A program made the translations under genes and the position numbers. A stretch of DNA of 64,000 bases. Source: Geosiphon pyriformis. Its lineage: Eukaryota > Glomeromycota > Glomeromycetes > Archaeosporales > Geosiphonaceae. Under the pieces are notes generated by a model. It was not told the DNA's origin, did no database searches, and was given only the letters and a program-made list of their open reading frames with translations. Below are positions 24,520-36,600 of this stretch, one piece after another (the first letter of the stretch is position 1; every line of letters begins with the position of its first letter). Location of the stretch: contig JAAOMT010000772.1 in assembly GCA_016748015.1 (NCBI GenBank), forward strand, positions 189,541 through 253,540. The letters run 5' to 3'.

Positions 24520-24990
24520 ATTTTTTAAAAAAAGTGATCTCTGAGAAAAATGACTTAAAATTGGCTAAATAACCCTAACTTAATACAATGATTATGATCA
24601 AATCTAACTAACACTCTGAGTTTTAACTCGAATAATTCACAATGATAAGCTTCACACATTCATATAATCCTACCTATCTTTATAACTGACAATTTATTCA
24701 CAATCCTCTTTACTACATGAAGTGATATAGCTCTCTATGACGAATTTAGTCCCTGTTTATCCTCTTAACTCAATGGAAAAAATTCAACAGACGCAAGATT
24801 TCCACAAAATGATTGAACTACAGAAAACCGCATGATTTAGTTCGAATTTCCTGTCCTATAATCTTGATTTCGTTTTTTCTCGATTATTTAGTAAAACCAA
24901 TGATCCATTTTTTGAGCTCTCATATCGGAGAGAAGGTTGATGCAAAAATGTTTTTTTTTTAATCTTTTATTGAAGTTCTAAAAATCAAAA
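24520..24990. other. short intergenic region with poly(A) signal of the CID-RRM gene
   Basis: No coding signal. On the minus strand an AATAAA lies at about 24971-24966, some 20 bases beyond the stop codon of the CID-RRM gene, and is its probable polyadenylation signal. The left part is the upstream region of the Brl1-like gene. Confidence 0.45.
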
Positions 24991-27900
24991 CTATCCCTTG
25001 GATTGCTTATCCCATCTTGTTCGCCTCTTTGGCGCAGCACTATCACTACGAAATTGTTCATTTGGTGGCCCACTCACTAAACCTAGAGCTGGTACAGATA
25101 TTGATCTTTGATCCATTTCTGCAAATTGTTTTTGTAGTTGTTCAATCGTAGGTGGTGGAGGTGGGTTAGTAGAATTGAAATTAGGGATTGCTGGTGGCGG
25201 TGGCTGCAATGGAACGCTATAATTCGATAAAGATATGCCGGGTGGCATTGTTGGTGAATGTTGTATTGGTGTTGCTGTTGGGGGAGGAGTCGTTTGTTTT
25301 TTTGATTTTCCGAATAAAAGTAAACGAGTTTCTGGGGATGGATATTCAGGCAATTGAGAAATAATATTTGTTTGTGGATCTGTTGGTCTAGTTGCTTCTA
25401 TTGGAGGTCCACTTGGAGTAAAACCATGTGGTGGATGTAGCTGTTGTGGCGTCCCAAAAGGTGGGACGTTTGCTGGTGGACTATATTGTAATTGTTCAGA
25501 TGAAGGAGGCCCTTGATGGGGAGGTGGTACTGCTTGATTTTGTTGTTGGGGATCCTCTGATCCCCATGATCTAACCGAGTCTTGTGTAGGTGGGACACGT
25601 GGAGGTCGTCTTGGTGATGGAGGATTTGGTTCCCATGATGTATCAGAGAGCTTCCTGGAGCTTGAAGGATTATATGTTCGGTCATCGGGTCTATCACGAC
25701 CCTCGTAACTATCCGCACTTCCTCGTCTCATACGACGGGAAGGGGGGCTTCGACTTCTATCCCAATCTCGATCGCGATCTCTATCCCTGTACCATTCCTG
25801 GTCTCGATCCCGATTCCAATTTTTATCCTTTTTATGCCAGTCTTTGCGTCCAGTTCGTGAATTATTATGATGGGGATGATGATCTTCAAAATGTGGGAAC
25901 TGTCTTTTATTATTTTTGGAAGACCCACTTGAGGGTCCTTCGCCGATCACAATATCCGGTTCTTCTACTGCGACACCTCCAATCAATGCACGCCCACCAG
26001 TACCCCCAACTCCTGTGGTCGTCAACCATCTCTTATCTGTTTCCGTTAGCCGAGCCAAAGGAATGACAGATTCCCCAATTTTAAAATTATAACAATCTTT
26101 TGGACCGAATCCAACACCCCAACGTACCTGTAAAATTGCACGAATTGAATTAAGAGGCAATATTTGCAATTATTTTTCTCAATAGAATTTAAATCTTCAA
26201 TACATATACCTCAAGCTTAGTTATTTCAGAGCCACCTTCAGCCATCAATGCTCGCAATGTTGCAGCTCGATTTCCCATTTTTACGAATGCGTTACTTTTA
26301 TCATAGTTGATCTTGGGGAGATCAAAAATAGATATTTTTTCATTTTAATCAATTTTATAAAATAATGATTGATAGGAAAGCGATAGAATACGCACCGTGA
26401 CAGTAGAAACTTTTCCGTGCTTGGCGAAAATACTTTCAATTTGTTCGTAACTCATTTCCGGCATTACATTACCGACGTATAATGTTCGGCTTAGAACTAT
26501 GAGTAACCAGAACGATATGTTTGATCATATGTAAAACAGTTATTTCGATTAGAAATATAAAAAAATATCTTACCCCTAATGCAATCCTTAGGAATAGTAG
26601 TATCTTCATAAGCTAAAAAACCATTTTCATCAAAAGGTGGTGGTTGATGTTCTGGATGCATCACTTCATGACCGAATGGCGGCCCATGGTGCATGGGAGG
26701 ACCTTCAGGATGTCCCATTGGTGGTCCGTGAAGCATTGGTGGACCCTCATGGTGTCCATGTGGAAGTCCGTGAAGCATTGGTGGACCATCTGGATGACCA
26801 GCTGCTGGTCCTTGGTGGATAGGTGGACCTTCATGATGCCGTGGTGGTGGTCGTTGGTGTGGCGAATCAGTTATTGTCGGTGGCGGGCCAAGATGTGGCT
26901 GTAGCGCATTAGGGCTAAAGTGTTGCTGTGGCGCCGTATGTGGCGCTTGTCCAAGCGGTGGTGGCGAAATTCCAGGTGGTGGTGGATGGAACGAAGGCCC
27001 ATTCATCTGAGGCGGTAGGGCGTTAGGATTCCATCCCGGAGGTGGTGGAAAATTTTGATATCCACTAGAATTATTGTCATTCCAAGCTGCCCCAGGAAAT
27101 AGTGTAGGTGCTCCATGCTGATTATCTGTGGCACCCGGGGGACCCGGCATACTGCCGGGTCGTTGTGGTGGCACCGGTGCCCAAGGCTGCATAGCAGGTG
27201 GAGGGGGTAAATATTGAATTTGTGAATTGGAGGCCATATTATTATTTTGTGAGATTCCTTGATTTGGAGCTTGGCCATTTTGAGGTGGATTAGTCGTCAC
27301 AAGATGGATTGAATTATTAGGTTCTATTCCACTTGTTTGCTGCGGTTGTGCCGGTTGCTGCGGTGAATAAAAATGATTGGCCATTACGTTGAATTGTTCC
27401 GGATGAAATTGAGACGTCGATCCCGAGTTAGCGGCAGTTGATGTCACCTGTTGGTTGCTAAGAAAAATTTGCGATCAGAATGTGATATATTGAATGCGGA
27501 TGATCGATAAGGCGGATATCTCAAAAAAGCCAGAATATGGGAAATACAAATATGAATATTTTCCATTTTTTGCTTAGGATTTTCTTTCATGTCAAGAAAT
27601 TGGAAAAAGACTGGTGAGTCCAGATAAAATGTTTATTTCTGTTTGTGGAAGTTGGAAAACTTGCTCAAACCGATTATGTTGCACATTTTAAAAAAAGTAA
27701 TCCAAGGAAATGTAAATTTCTAGTATCTATTGTCAAACAATGAATTAGAAACGAATAAAAAGGGTTTTAAAAAATGAAAGGGATAACTTTGAAGGGATAA
27801 TAAATCCTGGAAACATCTCTTGCAAAAATGGTTAAAACAACGCTAAATCAAGCAAACCATATGTTATACAAAAGCAATTAATTAACATTTACTTACGCTG

Positions 27901-29847
27901 GGATGTTAGAACTTGATCTAAGTGCTTCTGGAGGACCATTATATCCACGATTGGTACCTGTAGGTACTTCCAGATCCATGTCTCCATAGTCAAACTGTGA
28001 AGGATCAGTGATAGCAGGCTGAGGATTAGGTGGATGATTAGATGAAGATAAAAGGGGTTGAGAAAACATAGGTGGTGGTATTGAAGGTTGTGCCATTCCA
28101 TTTGGAGGTCCTTGCATTGAAACAACGTTCATGTTCGGATATGGTGGGATTGCTGAAACGGCTAATGGCTGCGGAATTGAATTAGCAGCAACAATATTAT
28201 TATGAACATTTGTGTTATTAGGTTGAGACGAAGATGTAATTGGATTTGCCAAGAAATCTGGTATATTCAAGTTCCCTTGTGTTATGGTGTTTAAGGTTGC
28301 CAACAGCGCATTTGAATCTAAAGTTGTTGGTAAAACGGTCGTTTGATCTGTCGGCAATTTGGTTTATTTTGACAAAGCAGTTCAGGAAGCAATAGGTCGC
28401 AAACGGATTAACCTTGGATTCCCTAAACAAGTCATCTCCAAATGAATTTAAGATTTAAACCAACACTTTACTTGATGTAGTATTCCTTAGACGTGGATCT
28501 CTCTCATTAGCCGTTAAAACAGCATTTCCATTGGCATATAAGTCAACTGTCGCCGACGATGCGTTTTCGGAAAAGAATTTTTCTTTTATTGCTAACAATA
28601 CCTCTTCCTTATATATTCCACTCTTTTTAAGCCAGATTTCAAGAACACGTTTGACTTTTTCCTGTATTTTTAGTATTGTATGAGTCATGGTATTAATATT
28701 CGAACCATAAAGACACTATAAACATTACGCCCACAATTACAGTGCCCTTTCATTTCAAAGAGGGGATCAGAAGATTTTTTTGATTTTTTTGACACTTGAG
28801 CTGAAATACAATCTAGAATTTTGAACTATGAATCAATTGTGAATATCGAATTCTACCATGGCTCGATAACCACTCTTGAAAAAATTTCATCCGAAGCAGA
28901 ATATTATGTTGAAAGTATCCACCTCGATGAGACGCTGAAGATTTAAGTGAGACCACAACAGAGGCATCAGAGCAATTTTTCAAGGAAGTCCTTGATGCGA
29001 AGCTTTGGAATTTCTCAGACATTGGTGACTAATCTTTCAGCCCTCGAAATACAAAAACTCAATAAAAAACTAATCGATCAACAATTGATACCTACTTTGT
29101 CATGCTCAGGACATTGCATAATGTTTGAAAACATCTCATCGAGTGTTTTCTCAAATCTTTCTAGGTATTCAACGCCCGACCAAGCCACACCCAGGTCTCC
29201 TTCTTTGTCAGTGGTTTTTTGTCGTGCAGCCGCCTGCGATATTGAATCAAGAACATATAATCCACCTAATTTGTAATCGGGCGCACATCTTTGAATGAAT
29301 TTTTGTACACTGTGCGCAATATTTTTGTATTGCTAATTGATAAGAATGAGCAATGTTGGATGCAAGTGAGGGGGAGGAAGATTAGAATTTATACAATTTA
29401 GGGTAGCTGGTTAAATCATTTCTGATTAAATGTTTAGCTATGAACATTCTCATTCTCATTCAGTTCAACACCATTGATAGCGCCATTCATTCGATTTCTT
29501 TAAATATAAATTGGACAAAGTAAGTGGCCGGCCAAATATAATCAAAAAACTATGTCCGATAATGGATCTAAAGTCAAATGCTGCGGATGCAGCTCATTAT
29601 ATTTGCTCCTTTTGAATATAACATACGAGTCAAAGTTTGCCCGAATAACTATTGATCGTTCTAAATAAAATGAAAATGAAACCCATCATTGCCCCAAAAC
29701 CCACTCATATGAACTAAAGCTAACCTTTGGACTAGTCATCGCAATTCTCGTCAAATCTTTAATTTTAGAGGCACTAGTGCCGGGTGGTTTTCGTTCAAGC
29801 AAAGTGTATAATAGCTTTTCAAAGCTTGCAATATCTTTCTCCGCCAT
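24991..29847 (-). CDS. CID-RRM transcription termination factor (Nrd1/Seb1-like)
   Basis: Eight exons join in frame (plus coordinates, read right to left): 29847-29725, 29332-29096, 28661-28472, 28347-27897, 27457-26574, 26496-26396, 26311-26210 and 26127-24991, giving 1074 aa. Residues 1 to about 145 form a CTD-interacting domain (YKLGGLYVLDSISQA, then VKRVLEIWLKK). About 185-630 is Pro/Gln/His-rich and disordered, with tandem GHxEGPPMxHGPP units. About 630-697 is an RRM (RTLYVGNVMPEMSYEQIESI and NAFVKM). It is followed by VRWGVGFGPKDCYNFKIG, the hallmark of Nrd1 and Seb1, then an Arg/Asp-rich part and a Pro-rich tail. These proteins bind phosphorylated RNA polymerase II CTD and nascent RNA to direct termination. 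All introns are GT-AG. Confidence 0.88.
26640..26850 (-). repeat. in-frame tandem repeat coding GHxEGPPMxHGPP units
   Basis: Within the fifth exon of the CID-RRM gene, about six imperfect units of roughly 33-42 bases encode His/Gly/Pro/Glu segments such as GHHEGPPMLHGPP and GHPEGPPMHHGPP. The frame is kept throughout, so it is a protein-level low-complexity tract rather than a decay product. It may promote condensation or RNA binding; that is inference. Confidence 0.75.
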
Positions 29848-30105
29848 TACACATTATCATTTAGCTTTGTGGATGAAAGGAGAGAGAAGCGGCTTTTAGA
29901 CAACAAAAAAACAAACAAAAACGAGTAAAAAGGAAAAAGAGGATGTTTTGAGATGTGTTCAATCATCGTCTTTGCTTATTGGACAAGCAGAACATCTAGG
30001 ACATCTATATGGGATCATGTGATATATATAACCCGACTTTTTTAAATATTAATAAATAAACAGTCTTTATTTAGATTTCAACAAAAGATTTTTTATTTTA
30101 ACTAG
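29848..30105. promoter_or_regulatory. upstream region of the CID-RRM gene
   Basis: Non-coding DNA before the minus-strand start at 29847. It is the right border of the gene island: composition falls to very AT-rich transposon relics just beyond about 30000. No individual promoter element can be named. Confidence 0.35.
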
Positions 30106-30425
30106 ATAATAATGGCAATGAAAGAATAATTGCATATGTTAGTAAAACTCTTAAGTTCACTAAAACCAGGTATTTTTCAACAAAATTAAAAACGGCAGTC
30201 TTTAAACACTTTTGACACTATCTTTAATCCAATAAATTTAATATTATTACTGATAATATTGAACTCAAATAGCTTCATAAAACATTAAAACTTAATGCCA
30301 AACCATTTTATTAAATAGAATTTTTAGTTAATTACAAGTATATCGTTTATTACAAACTAAAAAAACTATATACAAACATTAATAATCTTTTAAAAATAAT
30401 ATTAAATCTAATTTTTATATTAATA
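30106..30425 (+). mobile_element. decayed Gypsy RNase H fragment
   Basis: Plus-strand reading gives a run of segments parallel to the RNase H of the complete element at 53.20-52.89 kb: IAYVSKTLKF, then ITDNIELK, then a FLVNYKYIVYYKLKKLYTNI stretch matching FLANYRYIVHYKPRKLHTNI. Stops and frame changes separate them. No LTR is recognisable next to it. An old relic in the opposite orientation to the complete copy. Confidence 0.6.
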
Positions 30426-30850
30426 AACTTTTAACAAACAATAAATTCAGAAAACTACAACAATATTAAAAATTATTTGAAGATATTTACAATACTAAAA
30501 ACATGGTTTTCAAATAAAAATGCTTTTTACAATATTAAATAAAACAATATTATTTATTATTAAAATTTTAAAAACTTAATAATTAATTTAAATTAATTTA
30601 AAAATACAAAAAAAAATTTTATATAATATAAATTTTTTATGAATATATTTCAAAAAAAACAATATTATTTAAAAAATATTAAAACACTATTTTAGTCTTA
30701 TATAAAAAAAATATTTTATAATATATTGATTTTTAATTGTTAAAAAAAATAATTTTATAAAATCTTTTAGTTTAATTAAAATTAGACAATTATTTAACAA
30801 AATTAAAATTAAACAATAAAAATTTAAAAAAACTCTTTGTTTTCTTAATT
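30426..30850. other. AT-rich spacer
   Basis: Nearly pure A/T with no coding pattern. Possibly the eroded remainder of the Gypsy relic to its left. Confidence 0.45.
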
Positions 30851-30852
30851 TT

Positions 30853-33110
30853 ATGATCATGACTAGAACAAAGAGTAAAAAAGCTGCATCTGATATTTTT
30901 CCTAAGATATTTAATAAAATTTTAACCAAAAGAGCTTTTTCTGTTGTAGAAACAATTAGACAAAACATTTTAGAAGTCTTCCCTTTACTCAGTAATCATA
31001 AAAGGCTGTCTTTAGTAGCTACTAAAGCAACTTTTTTATCTTTAACTGGTTTTTTACCAGTTAAAGTTTTTTCAAAGAGATACACTTGGGTTAGTTTTAG
31101 TGTTGCCTTCACTCCAACTAAGAACCCAAAAGTTTTTAATAATAGACTTGTAAATAAGCTGGTCTTCTCTTCTCTTGCTTCAACACCTGATGCTGCTAGT
31201 ACCATCTCTTCAAAAAAAATGGTCAAAAAGACCAAAAGTTCAAAAAAATGATAACAGTTATTGCCTTTGTTATTGTTATATTGAACTCTTTTATGATATC
31301 CAATAAGATTTTAGGTAAGATCTCCATAGTATTATTCAGCATGTCATCCAAGATGAGCCAAGATCAACCACTGGCTGTGTTGTCTAATATGGTGTTTTTT
31401 GGCAGATTTTTGCCAGTTTTAGAAGCAAAACAATTATTTCCTATGATATTACCTGTTCTTAAGAACTGGGCTAACCAAATAGAAACTGAATCATTTTCTC
31501 CTCTGATTTCTGGTGCTACCACTGGTAGTGCTTGAGAAACTATTATTAGTTATTAAAGGTTTGCTGAATGAATGGTCTCCATTCTGGTATTTGGTACTAT
31601 TTTTAAGATCAAATTATCTCATATTAAGACTGTTTTTCAGTTAGTACATAGTTTTTTAAGTGCAAAATCAGTATTAAAAGACAATGTAAAGCTGTTTTGT
31701 GTGGAGTTTGCTTCTCAAGTGTCTTTGGAAACTGTATTTTGGTTAAACTTACAAGTTTTGTATATTTGGTTACCCTTAAAATTGTCAAGTCTTTGGTGGT
31801 TTCTGAGTCTGGTTCCTTTTCTGCTGCTGTTATACTGCATGATGTGTCTTTGGATGTGTCTGCTGCTAATATTAAGACAGTTTTCAATGTGTTTGATGGT
31901 GTTACTCATGTTGTGCTAAAGCCTGCTGGTATTTGGCAATATATAGTGGTTTATTTTGAGAAATTAGATTCTGCTGTGTTTGCTTTGAATCATTGATCAG
32001 TCTTAATGGGCAAAAATAATGTTAGAATTTTCCCTCTGGTAAATCAAAATGAGACTATTTTGTCTTGTAATAAGTTTAAGGCCAAGTTGGTTAATTTTTT
32101 TTCTAGATATACAGCTTTTGAAATTAGTAATATGATTTCTTAAGTTAGTGGTCAGACATGTTTTATCTTTTGTTCTCTTGAGTTTGGTCATTATTTCTGA
32201 TTTGCTCTGATTATATTTGGTTTCCAAGCTGATTTAAATTCTGCTATTGTCAAAACTAGTACACTGAAAAAATACCATATTTAGTAGGAAACTCCTAAAT
32301 GTTGGTATTGTTTCAAGTATTAAGAGCTAAACTATCTGGCTGCAAACTATAAAGTTTCTCTATCTTTCTCTTCCAAGTTTCTTAAGATGTTTACACCATA
32401 TTTTGTTGGTTCTAAATCTTATGCCAAGGCTTTTGCTTTCTTGAGCTCTTCTGAATTTTTATCTTTGTCATTTCTTGCCTCTTCTCTAGTTGTTATTGGT
32501 GATTCTTTGGTGCTGTTCTGATTGTCTTCTTTAGAATCTGATTTAACTAAGCTTTCTGTTTTGGTTGAGTCTATTGTTAAGCCTATTGGCTTTTTGATTA
32601 CAACTTTTGAACAGTTTATTAATGGAAATTTGGTCTTAAGCAGTAAACTTGGCCTTAAAATCAATAAAATTATGGTGTATATAAGTTTTTTTAATAAAGT
32701 TGTTAGTAAGTTGAAGAGAAAAATAGTTTCTTTAAAAAAAAAGTGTTGCATAGAAAATATTGATATGTTTGATAATTTGGAGCATCTTGTTAGTTTAAAT
32801 AATAAGGTGTTTTCCAACTTGATGTCATTTTGGAAACATAAATCTATTGATGTTAAAGCTAATGCCTTAAAAACAGTTGAATGGCTGATTAGATTGGTTC
32901 CCTATAGTGCCACTTTGTTTTTTGTTATTCAAAAGATGTTATCTTTGGGTAAGTTTTCTTTTAGTGCATCAACATAGTATAGCCTAAACTGGCTCGAGTA
33001 ACTAATTACATATAGAAAGTACATGAACTATATTTAGCTCTGGAATTCTTAATTTGTTCCTAATTTTTAGATAGTGATTGGACCTTACTTATTAAACTCT
33101 AATAAAAAAA
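30853..33110 (+). mobile_element. ORF1-only LINE-like element (copy 4) with 3' tail
   Basis: The element encodes one gag-like ORF1 and then directly a LINE 3' tail. Coding begins near 30865 (TRTKSKKAASDIF). It continues through an RNA-recognition-like region (about 31620-31990, FKIKLSHIKTVFQ onwards) and a decayed zinc knuckle at 32309-32350 to a helical C-terminal part, stopping at about 32977. At least three stop codons and one frame break interrupt it. The 3' UTR (about 32978-33110) ends in TAGATAGTGATTGGACCTTA and an AATAAAAAAA tail. The same tail ends the LINEs at 33.7 kb and 60.6 kb. No endonuclease or RT is present, so it is either a non-autonomous relative or an internally deleted copy. 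Confidence 0.7.
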
Positions 33111-33685
33111 TAAAAATTAAATAAAAATTAATTTAGTTAAATTATTACTTATTACAACAACAAAAAAAATATTATTTAATATTTTTCTCTTTTTTATTTT
33201 TATAATTAAAGCAAAAAATAAAAAAACTGTAATTATTTTATTATTTAAAACAATTAATAGTAATTAATTGGTTTTTTGTTGTTTTAAAAATACTTTTTTT
33301 ATTTTTGGTTAAAAATTTTTTATTTTTTAATATTTTTTAAAGTTACTTAAAATAATCTTAATATTATTTTTGTTTTCTTTAAAAGTTTTAAATGTTTAAT
33401 AAAAATTAATAATTAATTAATTTTTTTTTTATTATTTTTTTATTATTATTTAAATGACCAAAAAAGTTAAAGTATTTTTTTTTTAATAATAATTTTTATA
33501 AAATATTAAAAAATTTTAATTTTAATATTAATCTTAAATAAAAAATAAAGCTTTGGTTTTTTCTGTCTTTTTTGGTTTTTTTATTAATTTTTTATTATTA
33601 ATACTAATTATAATATTAATTTTATTGTAACTATAAATAAAAAAATTTATTTTAAATAACAATAAATTATTTTTTTTATTACATA
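33111..33685. other. AT-rich spacer between two LINE 3' tails
   Basis: Nearly pure A/T and non-coding. The 3' tails of copy 4 (plus) and copy 2 (minus) face each other across this stretch. Part may be extended A/T-rich tail sequence. Confidence 0.5.
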
Positions 33686-36600
33686 TTTTAATAAGTGAAA
33701 TCCAATCACTATCTAGTATATAGAATCAAACTAAGTGACACAAACTAAATACAACTTATGCACTTACTATATATAACTAATCACTTAAACCAGACAAGAC
33801 AACATTACACACTTATACTAATTCATATATTACCACTCAGACTAAAAAAGAAATGATATGATTTGTGATAACTAAAACTAATAGCAAAAGACTCAACAAT
33901 ATCAAGCAACCTAACCACCTTATTAGACAATATTAAGGACACACTATAAGACACCCCAGAAATTACACTACTATTACAAGCCAAATCAATTTTTTCTATT
34001 CTCACTCTGTGCTCAGACCTTATTAACTATGCCTTAGCATAATGCAATTCAACAACAAATCTTACATATTTGACAATTCTAACAGCAGTCTCTTTTTTAT
34101 TCTTAAAAATACCAAAAGCCTCCTTGTACTACTCCTTCAACACAAACCTTTTATATACCATAATATACAAGTCAATGTTCCTTGAACATTGAGAAAAAAC
34201 CTGTAAAACAACAGAAAAAAACAAATCATGAACACCAGCCAAAGCAGTTTACCATACAGAAGTCTCAACTAAAATCTTACCACATATAACAACATTCTGA
34301 ACACAAGTAAAAGCATAATTCAAAAACTCTACTTTATCACACAGCAAACACAGCACACCAGGATAATCTTTATTATACAATCTTTTTCTAATCACTACTG
34401 ATAGTTGTCTATGTATGGCTTTTATCAGATATATGCACAAACTGAAAGACTTCTGACTAGTAAATCCAAAAAGCATATGAAAATTAGAGTGTATATTCAA
34501 GACTGAAAAGTACACAGCTGCACCATTAGTGATATTAGCAGAGCCAGTACTCCTTAATGAACTATTTATATACACCTCAAAAAAACCAAACCAAATCTTA
34601 TGCAAACTATTTCTTATAGCAAACAGTTTCTCAGACTTTAAAATGTTCAAATCATGCAACTGAGCAAAGTTAGCACAGCTAAATAAAAACAAAACTTGAT
34701 TTATTAAATACTTAGATAAAATCTTAAATCAATGAGAAACAAGGCCTTGTAGATCCAGTCTCTTCCAATAACAAAAAGTCTTCTAATCCAACATATTGCC
34801 TTTTTTATCAACAAGCCAATTATTAAAAACAATTCCAAAGTGTTTTAAAGAATGAACGAAATCAAAATACAAAGCTTTTCCAAGAATCAGTAATATTGAA
34901 AAATGACCAGAACTATAAAAAATGTTAAAAAGATTGTTTATTAAAAAAAACTTACTGCCCAAAAAAATTTTTATCATTCCAGCCAAAAAATTGTTTACTG
35001 AACTAACATGTAACTTGACAGAAAATTGCAAAAAGTTCAAAGAAGCCCACCATAAAATCTATAAGTCCAAGAATCTATAATTAAATAACCATCCAAAAAT
35101 GCCTAAAGTATTAGAAAAAGACACCAAAAAAGTCACTTTTTCTTCAGATTGCACCTGCTTAAAAAGTTTTAAGCCATACAAAAAGAAATAATATAGAGCT
35201 GTATTAAGAAAATTACAGAACAGACATGCTTTAAGTTTAAGATCTTTCCTAATTATGGCATTTTATTTGCAATATACATTAGCTAAGACAAAATTAAACT
35301 GAATCTAGTAGCCAATTATAAATTACAAGACAGTTAACACCAAATATGAAAATTGTTTATTCATAATAGTTTTTCTAAGAACAATATTAACAAAGAATTA
35401 AACATCAGAATAAGCTTTGAACACACTTGGCTTGGATAACTCTTTAGTAAACAAAAAAATCCCCAGATAACAATATGCTTTATCTTTTTTGGCAATTAAA
35501 ATTGGCTAATTATTAATATTCAAAGAAGCAATTCTAATTCTCTGATTAATGAGAATAACCACCATTTTTTTATTGTTGATAGAAATATCATTGATATCAA
35601 AAAACTTATTAATAATGTTCAAAGTATATTAAGTAGTAGCTTGACAATTTCTGACCCAAATTGTGTCATCAACAAATGTGTTAGCAGCAAAATAAGAAGT
35701 CATCCTATTACTATTCTCAATTTTGTTTGTTTTTAAAACAAACTTAGTATCAATCTGGTACTCACACAATTGTTTATGCCTCTTAACTTCACATAAAAGC
35801 AGATCATAAAAAATCTTCTAAAGAAAAAGCAAAAAAACTTTATCTTGATCCAAACTATTATGCACTCTATAGTTATCTGACAAGCCAAAATCAGTTATTA
35901 CTCTGTTAATCCTATCTTCATATATATTGCCAAAAACCCTTATAAATCTGTTACATATCTTAATTTATTATAAGCTAGCTTTTAAGTAATATCACCCAAC
36001 AGAATCATATGCTTTATGTATATCTTGTAAAACCAACTAAAATTTCTTATTTTTTTCGAGAGCATCCTCAATTATTGACCCAACAGCAAATACAGAAAAC
36101 TGTGTGGATATACCCTTTAACACTGAAAAGTTATTATTATAAAAAACACCAAACTTGCTATATGCAAATGAAATATAATCAGATAGAACTTTAGAGAAAA
36201 TTTTCCTAGCAGTCTCAATTAAAGCTATAGATTGAGTGTTTGTAAGAACTCTATCTTAGTTGTAAAGTTTAGGAATTATTAAAACTTATGTTTCTTCTAT
36301 AAAGCAAAAATACTATTAACAGCCAAACATGCATTTAACAGCATTAAAAACCACCTCAAAACTTTATTACCACTATGTTTTCACAGTTTATTAGGAATGC
36401 TAAACAATCTAGCAGCTTTGTTATTAGACAGACTATTAACAACTAAGAACAAATTACTTATACCAATAAAGTGCATTACATCAGAAAAAGCATCATTTTT
36501 TACATAATTCAACAGTATATATTGTCAAGTCTAGAGATTAGGTAACACTAAAAGCACCCTCTGCTCTCTCATCCAACTCTCTATAATCTTATCAACACTG

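Noticed and set aside
25590-26066. 158-codon plus-strand ORF opposite the CID-RRM gene
   Set aside because: Antisense shadow of the Arg/Asp/Pro-rich last exon; the minus frame carries the GVGFGPKD signature.
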